DNA of 64,000 nt. Origin: JAJDTQ01 sp963422385 (GTDB taxonomy: Bacteria > Desulfobacterota > Binatia > UBA9968 > JAJDTQ01). This document shows, piece by piece, positions 58,523 through 64,000 of this stretch. The DNA lies in NCBI GenBank assembly GCA_963422385.1, contig OY729432.1:2666001-2730000 (forward strand), read 5' to 3'. Position 1 is the first letter of the stretch; the number at the start of each line of letters is the position of its first letter. The position numbers and the translations under genes are program-made. The notes under the pieces were generated by a model. It searched no databases, was not told where the DNA came from, and worked only from the letters and a program-made list of their open reading frames with translations.

Positions 58523-60022
58523 GTGACGCGGGACACTACCGCGAAAATGGCGTTTGAGGCCTTCTTCGAGGCTCTCGGCATCACCTTCACCCTGCCGGTG
58601 CTCGGGGGGATTCTGCTGGGGTTGCTGCTGGGGCTTGTCTTCGGCGCAGTGCCGGGCCTGACCGCGGTGCTCGGCATCGTGCTGCTGCTCCCGTTCGTGT
58701 GGACCCTGTCGCCGTTCGTGGCGTTCGCCATCATGCTCTCGCTGGTGTCGGCGGTTCATACCTCCAACACCTTTCCGGCTTTTTTCTTCAACGTACCCGG
58801 CAGCCCCAGTGCCGCCGCCACCATCCTGGACGGCTATCCCATGGCCCGCAACGGCGATGCCGCGCGCGGATTGACCGCGGCCTTCGTGGTCTCCGCCGTT
58901 GGCGGCGTCATCGGCGCGTTGGTGCTGCTGGCGGCCTTGCCGGCGTTGCAGCCCGTGGTGCTCGCTTTCGCCGCGCCGGAGCGTTTCATGCTGGTGGTGC
59001 TGGGGATTCTGATGATCAGCTTCCTCAGCGGCGCGAAGCCGGCGAAGGGATTGCTGGCCGGTACTCTGGGCCTTTGGCTGGGCACCGTCGGCCAGGACCC
59101 GCAACTGGGCGTAGCCCGCTTCACCTTCGACCTGGACTACCTGCTCGACGGACTTCAGACCGTGCCCATCATCATGGGTCTGTTCGCGTTGCCCGAGGTG
59201 GTGTCCCTGGCCATACGCGGGCGCATCGCCGAACGCACCCACGTGGACATGGGTGAGGGGTTCAGGCCCGGGCTCCGGGCCTGCATCGCCAACCGATGGC
59301 TGGTGGCGCGAAGCGCCGTCGTAGGCGTGGTGGGCGGCGCCATTCCCGGCATCGGCGGCACGGCTGCGGCCTTCTACGCCTACGGTATGGCGGTCCAGGG
59401 GGCCCAGGAGGCTGAACGCGGGGGGTTCGGCAAGGGCGAGATCAAGGGCGTCATCGCCCCCGAGAGCGCCAACAACGCCTCTGCCGGAGGAGAGCTGGTG
59501 CCGTTGCTGGCGTTCGGCGTGCCCGGCGGAGCAACGTCGGCCATCCTTCTGGCGGCGTTCCTGATCCTCGGCATCAATCCCGGCCCGGAGATGCTGCGGG
59601 AGAAGCTGTCCCTCAGCTTTTCCATGGTCCTCGTGCTGGTGCTGTCGAATCTGCTGGCTACCGCCGTGTGCATCGCCGTCACCCGCCCGGCGGCGCGCGT
59701 CGCATTGCTCAGGAGCAACCTGCTGATCCCGGCGTTGTTGCTGTTCGTCCTGTTCGGCTCGTACGTCGCCTATCCCCATCCCTACACGCTGGTCGTTGTC
59801 CTGATATTCGGCGTTCTGGGTTACCTGATGATGCGGTTCGACTGGGCCCGGGCGCCGCTGCTGGTGGGTTTCATCCTGGGTCCCCTTGCCGAGAACAATC
59901 TGGCGATCTCCCTGTCGAGCTACGGCGCCGCCTTTCTTGCCCGGCCGATCCCGCTGGCGTGCATGGGGGTGATGGCGCTGGTGGTGTTCGTGGCGGTTCG
60001 CCGCGGGGTGAGGCAGACGTGA
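58523..60022 (+). CDS. tctA: TctA-like large membrane subunit 2
   Basis: 499 residues from GTG 58523 (or ATG 58547), with GAVPGLTAVLGIVLLLPFVW, NVPGSPSAAATILDGYPMAR, GAIPGIGGTAAAFYAYGMAV and GVIAPESANNASAGGELVP. It follows tctC by 27 bp. Differs in sequence from tctA 1, so substrate is probably different. Confidence 0.9.
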   Translation: MTRDTTAKMAFEAFFEALGITFTLPVLGGILLGLLLGLVFGAVPGLTAVLGIVLLLPFVWTLSPFVAFAIMLSLVSAVHTSNTFPAFFFNVPGSPSAAATILDGYPMARNGDAARGLTAAFVVSAVGGVIGALVLLAALPALQPVVLAFAAPERFMLVVLGILMISFLSGAKPAKGLLAGTLGLWLGTVGQDPQLGVARFTFDLDYLLDGLQTVPIIMGLFALPEVVSLAIRGRIAERTHVDMGEGFRPGLRACIANRWLVARSAVVGVVGGAIPGIGGTAAAFYAYGMAVQGAQEAERGGFGKGEIKGVIAPESANNASAGGELVPLLAFGVPGGATSAILLAAFLILGINPGPEMLREKLSLSFSMVLVLVLSNLLATAVCIAVTRPAARVALLRSNLLIPALLLFVLFGSYVAYPHPYTLVVVLIFGVLGYLMMRFDWARAPLLVGFILGPLAENNLAISLSSYGAAFLARPIPLACMGVMALVVFVAVRRGVRQT

Positions 60023-60462
60023 CGGTGGTCCACGAGGTCGTCCTGGGCTGCGCCGTCGCCGCGCTGTTCGCCGGCGTGGTGCTGACCGCACTGGAGTGGG
60101 AACCGGAAACCGCCACGTTCCCCATGCTCATCGGCGTTGCCGGCTTGGGCTTGGCCGTCTGGGCCGTCGCAGGCGACGTGCTGCGCTGGCGGTCCGCGGC
60201 TCCGGAGGATGACGGTCCGAGCGCCGAGGACACGGCCCGCGCCCGCGCCGCGTTCTTGTGGGTCGCCGTGTTTTTCGCGCTGGTTCTGCTGACCGGCTTC
60301 CGGTGGGGGCTGCCCCTGGCGGTGTTGGCGTATTACCGTCTGGAAGCGCGCGTCGGCTGGATGGCCGCGGTCAGTGCCGCCGCGGTGTGCGCCGCATTTC
60401 TCCACGTCGCGGTGGCATACCTCTACCTTCCGCTGTACGCGGGGTTGGTGGCGGGGTGGTGA
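60019..60462 (+). CDS. tctB: TctB-like small membrane subunit 2
   Basis: 147 residues, four membrane helices (VVLGCAVAALFAGVVLTALE; ATFPMLIGVAGLGLAVWAVA; AFLWVAVFFALVLLTGFRW; VCAAFLHVAVAYLYLPLYAG). The GTG start overlaps the tctA stop (GTGA), completing the operon. Confidence 0.8.
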   Translation: MTVVHEVVLGCAVAALFAGVVLTALEWEPETATFPMLIGVAGLGLAVWAVAGDVLRWRSAAPEDDGPSAEDTARARAAFLWVAVFFALVLLTGFRWGLPLAVLAYYRLEARVGWMAAVSAAAVCAAFLHVAVAYLYLPLYAGLVAGW

Positions 60463-60466
60463 CCGG

Positions 60467-60815
60467 TCAGATCCCGTAGAGCGGTTCGGGATTGGCGTCG
60501 AGGAGCTTCTCCCTGGCCGATTCGGCGAGGTCCTGCCGTTCCCGGAACGCCCGCACCGCAAAGCGGTCCGGCACGCCGCCGGTGATCATGGCCGTGAATC
60601 CCATGAGCAGCGGCACCAGGAACGAAATGATGGTGCCGGGGTAGAGGGGGTCGTACATGTTGCTGAGGGGCGGACAGGACCATCCCACGTGAACCGCCAG
60701 CGTCAGGTCCTCCTCCGCCAGGGCTTGGTAAAAGGGGAAGAAGCTCGGGTGGTCCGGGGTGCGCTCGCCCACGGTCCCGAGGATCATCACCGCCACCGCA
60801 CCCATACCGCAATTC
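60467..60815 (-). pseudogene. amidohydrolase remnant with internal deletion
   Basis: The frame reads GMGAVAVMILGTVGERTPDH, FFPFYQALAEEDLTLAVHVG and NMYDPLYPGTIISFLV, normal for the middle of an amidohydrolase (PF04909), then jumps after GGVPDRF to AVRAFRERQDLAESAREKLL and NPEPLYGI, its C-terminal end. The missing part would hold the late metal ligands. The 5' third is gone too. Compare the intact homolog at 62070-63311. Confidence 0.7.
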
Positions 60816-61153
60816 CGAAACGAGGTGCAAGAAGGCGGACGGGAAGGGAGGGGGTCATGCCGATTCTGTTGACCAATAGTGACGTCAGACCGGCCGGGAC
60901 CCGCAAGTCCCGCTGCCCGCCCCTTCCACCGGCTCGACTCCTGCAACGGCACCTGTTAAGCAGGTCTCTGGCGGCATCATCCATGTCTCGAATACACCTC
61001 AATCCTGCCGTCTATCCGTCCTGCAATCCGGGACCATCTCACCGGACCGGCGTCAAGACCGCGGTCCGGCCGGCACACACGCGCGTGGCGCGCTGTTGCG
61101 AGCGCTCCGGCTCACGGGAGCGAGGTCGCCGCGTGTTCGACGCCCAGGCCGGG
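60816..61153. other. gene-free stretch
   Basis: Sequence between the amidohydrolase remnant and the M23 gene. No frame in either direction resembles the missing amidohydrolase N-terminus; no RNA gene or clear promoter is seen. Confidence 0.5.
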
Positions 61154-61996
61154 ATGTCCCATGTGGCACCTGTGCGGGTCGCCCTTTGCCTGCTGGCGGT
61201 TTTCACTTTGCTGTCGTCCGCTTCCACAGTGGCGGCCGAGGAAGGTGTGCGCCTGGAGGGTCCGCGAGTGCAGGGCGGCCTGCTGCGCGGGCGCGTGGCG
61301 CCGGGTTCCGTGGTCAAGTTCGGGGGCGAGCCGGTGCGGGTCTCGAAGAAGGGGTGGTTCATCATCGGCTTCGGACGGGATGCGCCACCGAAAGCCGTGC
61401 TGTCAGTGGTGTTTCCGGACGGCCGGCGCCAGCGCTACGGCCTTGGGGTAAAGCGCCGCAAGTACCGCATCCAGCGCGTCGACGGGCTGCCTCCGCGCAG
61501 GGTGACGCCCGGCACGAAGGACCTCGCCCGCATCCGCAGGGAGGTCGCCATGGTGAAGCGGGCGCGTACCGTCGATGACCCGCGCATCGATTTCCTGGGC
61601 GGGTTCCGCTGGCCGGTCAAGGGCCGGATCAGCGGCGTCTACGGCTCCCAGCGCATCCTCAACGGCGAGCCTCGGCGGCCCCACTACGGTATCGACATCG
61701 CCGCGCCCAAGGGGACCGGGGTGGTGGCCCCCGCCGCCGGCGTGGTCACCCTCGTCCATCCGGACATGTTCTTTTCCGGCGGCACGATGATCGTGGATCA
61801 CGGCCACGGACTCTCGTCGGCATTCCTGCACCTGTCCCGTATTCTGATGAAGAAGGGCCAGCGGGTGGCCCAGGGGCAGCCCATCGCCGAGGTCGGCTCC
61901 ACCGGCCGCTCCACCGGACCCCATCTCGACTGGCGCATCAACCTGTTCGGTCGCCGCCTCGACCCCGCGCTGTTGGTGGGTCCGATGCCGAAGTGA
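61154..61996 (+). CDS. M23 (LytM-type) peptidoglycan endopeptidase-like protein
   Basis: 280 residues: signal peptide (LCLLAVFTLLSSASTVAAEE), a beta domain (VSKKGWFIIGFGRDAPPKAV) and a C-terminal M23 domain with HYGIDIAAPKGTGV (zinc His and Asp), DHGHGLSSAFLHLS and TGRSTGPHLDWRIN. The usual HLH is HLD here; Asp may replace the last zinc His, a variant I recall in proteobacterial M23 proteins. It would cut peptide crosslinks or activate amidases. Confidence 0.85.
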   Translation: MSHVAPVRVALCLLAVFTLLSSASTVAAEEGVRLEGPRVQGGLLRGRVAPGSVVKFGGEPVRVSKKGWFIIGFGRDAPPKAVLSVVFPDGRRQRYGLGVKRRKYRIQRVDGLPPRRVTPGTKDLARIRREVAMVKRARTVDDPRIDFLGGFRWPVKGRISGVYGSQRILNGEPRRPHYGIDIAAPKGTGVVAPAAGVVTLVHPDMFFSGGTMIVDHGHGLSSAFLHLSRILMKKGQRVAQGQPIAEVGSTGRSTGPHLDWRINLFGRRLDPALLVGPMPK

Positions 61997-62016
61997 AATG
62001 TGGAAGATGAATTTCG

Positions 62017-62046
62017 AGCGGTGAAAGCAGGAACGCTTTCACCGCT
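62017..62046. terminator. bidirectional terminator
   Basis: AGCGGTGAAAGC (62017-62028) pairs perfectly with GCTTTCACCGCT (62035-62046), six-base loop, with T-rich ends on both strands. It separates the convergent M23 and amidohydrolase genes. Confidence 0.75.
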
Positions 62047-62069
62047 TTGCCGCACACGGACGTTACCGT

Positions 62070-63311
62070 TCACCCTTCATTGACCGCTGCCGGCCGCTGC
62101 CTGCTCGCCTCCGCGCGGGCGTGAGCCTTCCGGAAGTCCTCCTCGTCGAAGTTGTAGAGTCCGGCGCCGCCCATGAAGATGGAAGCGGCGGTTTCCCGTG
62201 ACACGTTGTTGAGAAGGTTGGTGGAGACGTTGGGGAAGCTCGAGTCGAAATGCGGATAGTCCGTTGAGATGCACATGCGGTCCGCGCCGATGAGCTCGGC
62301 CGTGCCGGCGATCTCGGGCTCACTGCCCTCCACCGCGGCCCAGCAGTTGCGTTGGAAGTATTCCTTGGGCGTCAGCGACAGGTAGGGCGCGTGGGAATCG
62401 CGATAGTTGGCGTAGTCCCACTCGATGCGCGTCAAAATGCCCGGCACCCAGGAGTTCTGGGCTTCCAGGTAGCCCACCCGCAGCCTGGGATGGAACTCGA
62501 AGACGCCGCCGATGATCATGGCGATGAGGGCCTGCTGCATCTCGATCCAGTGGCTGGCCACGTGGCGGTAGAAGCGGTTCTCGCCGTACAGCTCGTTCAT
62601 GTGGGAGTTCCACGCGCCGGTGCCTTCATGGAAGCACCAGGACACGTTCAACTCCTCGTGCAGGCTGTAGAGCGGATCCCAGTAGTTGGAGTGCCAGAAG
62701 TGACCGTCGACCAGGTTGGGCCGGATGAACGAGGCCACCGCCCCGAGCTCCTCCACCGCCCGCTTCAACTCGTGGCACGCCAGGTTCACGTCGTGCAGCG
62801 GCAGCATGGCGGCGAGCTTCATGCGCTCCGGGCAGTGTTGGCAGAAATCGTGGATCCAGTTGTTGTAGGCCCGGCTCAAAGCCAGGGAGAGGTGCGGGTC
62901 CATGTTGTCCCGCGCCAGCAGGCCCAGGCCGCCGGTGGGGAAAAGCACGGCGATGTCGATACCCTCCATCTCCATCCCCATGATCTGGGCTTCCTCGTCG
63001 TATCCCCGGTTGATGGCGAAGTCCAGGCGGCCGGTGTCCGCGATGCGGGAGGCCGACAACACCCCGGTGGCAGCTCCCATGATCGGCCCGGTGGCCTTTG
63101 ACGAGGCCGCCTTCTTGCGGTGCTGCTGCATCTCGGAATCCGCGCCGGTGGGCAGGCCGTCGATGGTCCAGGTCCGGCGGCTGATCTTCCCCCGGGCGTC
63201 CACCGCCCAGGTAACCCGGTGCTTGAACTCGGGATCCAGATACTTCTCGAGGAGCTCCCCGGGCTCCTGAACGTGCATGTCGCTGTCCACGAAACGCAGG
63301 CCGTCCTTCAT
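62070..63311 (-). CDS. amidohydrolase (PF04909 type)
   Basis: 413 residues from ATG 63311, preceded by AAGGAGGAATGAA. FVDSDMHVQEP holds an early metal-ligand segment (DxH), then FRPNLV-like SFIRPNLVDGHFW, EFHPRLRVGYLEAQNSWVPG and the late Asp in CISTDYPHFDSSFPN. These enzymes hydrolyse or decarboxylate cyclic or aromatic acids using one metal ion. Substrate unknown. An in-frame ATG nine codons upstream is less well placed. Confidence 0.85.
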   Translation of the reverse strand: MKDGLRFVDSDMHVQEPGELLEKYLDPEFKHRVTWAVDARGKISRRTWTIDGLPTGADSEMQQHRKKAASSKATGPIMGAATGVLSASRIADTGRLDFAINRGYDEEAQIMGMEMEGIDIAVLFPTGGLGLLARDNMDPHLSLALSRAYNNWIHDFCQHCPERMKLAAMLPLHDVNLACHELKRAVEELGAVASFIRPNLVDGHFWHSNYWDPLYSLHEELNVSWCFHEGTGAWNSHMNELYGENRFYRHVASHWIEMQQALIAMIIGGVFEFHPRLRVGYLEAQNSWVPGILTRIEWDYANYRDSHAPYLSLTPKEYFQRNCWAAVEGSEPEIAGTAELIGADRMCISTDYPHFDSSFPNVSTNLLNNVSRETAASIFMGGAGLYNFDEEDFRKAHARAEASRQRPAAVNEG

Positions 63312-63630
63312 TTCATTCCTCCTTGTCCGGGCAGACACCGGGTGCGCCGGTCACGCGCGTCTGAATGTTGGGTTCTACACCCTGATGGATGACACTACAG
63401 GAAGTGCCGGCGCGCGGTCAACGACCGCTTGGCGTGCCTGCGTTCGTCGACTCTCCGTGTGACGGGTCGGTTTCCATGGTCGCGGTCCTGCAAACCTTTG
63501 GACACCCTTGGACATTCCGCCGGAGCTATGCAACTTTAGGGACGGATCTGGAACAAGGGACGTGTGGCAGGGTGCCTGTCGGCGTCTCGCCGCCTCTACC
63601 CGTTCGGCGAACGGTGAGGAGAGACAGCTC
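63312..63630. other. divergent intergenic region
   Basis: 319 bp between the divergent amidohydrolase and lipoprotein genes. It should hold both promoters, but I see no convincing pair of -35/-10 boxes, no RNA gene and no coding frame. Confidence 0.4.
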
Positions 63631-64000
63631 ATGAATGCAAAGAGTCTACGCGCCTGCTGGATGCAACTGTGGCCAGCCTTCGTCCTGGCGTTGCTGGCCG
63701 TGGGCTGCACCACGGCAACGGATACGGCCCGGCTCGAGGCGGTTGCCAAGGCGGGCATCGCGTACGCCGGCAAGGTGCCGCCGCTGCTGGATCGTGCCTT
63801 CGAGCTGGCGGCGGCGGCCGATTCGGCCGCGTTGTCAGCAGCACGAAGCGGTCTCTCCGCGGAGCAACGTCGGGACAGGCTCCAGGATCTCGACACGGTA
63901 ATGACGGAACGCCTGAAGGAATACGTCGCGGCCAAACGCCACAACGACCTGTTGAGGTCGTACTTCCTTGCGCTAAAGACCCTGCTCGATCCCGATGGGC
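63631..64000 (+). CDS. lipoprotein, partial at the window end
   Basis: At least 123 residues, running off the window. Start MNAKSLRACWMQLWPAFVLA with lipobox LAVGC predicts a lipoprotein. The mature part is helical and charged (LQDLDTVMTERLKEYVAAKR). GAGGAGAGACAG precedes the ATG. No family recognised. Confidence 0.65.
   Translation, partial: MNAKSLRACWMQLWPAFVLALLAVGCTTATDTARLEAVAKAGIAYAGKVPPLLDRAFELAAAADSAALSAARSGLSAEQRRDRLQDLDTVMTERLKEYVAAKRHNDLLRSYFLALKTLLDPDG

Noticed and set aside
57224..60091. Minus-strand frame of 955 codons opposite the tctCA genes
   Set aside because: Composition-driven antisense frame with no recognisable domain.
1..64000. tRNA, rRNA or integrase-type attachment site for the prophage
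   Set aside because: None seen; insertion is by transposition with a 5-bp duplication in a protein gene.

Overview
The window is GC-rich DNA from a Gram-negative bacterium. Supporting this are lipoprotein signals, periplasmic tricarboxylate-binding proteins, lytic transglycosylases and a phage spanin pair. The mix of alpha/beta hydrolases, amidohydrolases and tripartite tricarboxylate transporters (TTT) recalls uncultured Proteobacteria or Tectomicrobia-like lineages, some of which live with marine invertebrates. That placement is inference; there is no rRNA or tRNA here to anchor it.

Layout. (1) 1-1.6 kb: an alpha/beta hydrolase, then a frameshifted PPOX-family gene and a fragment of a second hydrolase. 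(2) 1.6-3.3 kb and 39.6-40.8 kb: a small RiPP locus of lower GC, cut in two. It has a radical SAM/SPASM peptide maturase, a short precursor ending in three aromatic-X-Arg triplets, a 2OG-Fe(II) oxygenase and an HExxH protein. (3) 3337-39625: a 36.3-kb Mu-like transposable prophage inserted inside the oxygenase gene. Its ends are matching inverted transposase sites, flanked by a perfect 5-bp target duplication (AGGGC). Deleting the prophage and one AGGGC restores the oxygenase reading frame exactly. (4) 40.8-42.9 kb: a Septu-like ptuA-ptuB defence pair. (5) 43-46 kb: topoisomerase III. (6) 46-63.3 kb: a second hydrolase, an MFS transporter, two TTT systems, an EamA transporter, a glutamine amidotransferase, a D-2-hydroxyacid dehydrogenase, Slt and M23 cell-wall enzymes, an amidohydrolase and several decayed genes. 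(7) 63.6-64 kb: the start of a lipoprotein gene.

The prophage is a mosaic. A leftward operon runs from a Cro/Ner-like gene through transposition genes A and B, Gam-like, GemA and Mor-like genes into the packaging genes (gp25 to gp30/MuF type). A rightward operon carries the repressor, protease/scaffold, capsid, a P2-like contractile tail, two tail fibres, lysis genes and tape measure. The late genes are therefore split over two opposed operons. The same 19-bp sequence containing a GGACCATGGTCC palindrome lies about 35 bp before the first gene of each late block, which suggests one activator (the Mor-like protein) drives both. Accessory genes include an ankyrin-repeat protein, a tail fibre with a C-terminal Hint domain, a MuF protein with a zinc-peptidase-like tail, a repressor with a cupin domain, a possible anti-CBASS hairpin protein and an antisense membrane protein.

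The most striking point is the combination: a transposable phage has disabled a tailoring enzyme of a probable cyclophane-RiPP pathway beside a phage-defence pair, and this phage carries eukaryote-type (ankyrin, Hint) modules in its fibre locus. Functions are read from motifs only; no database search was possible.
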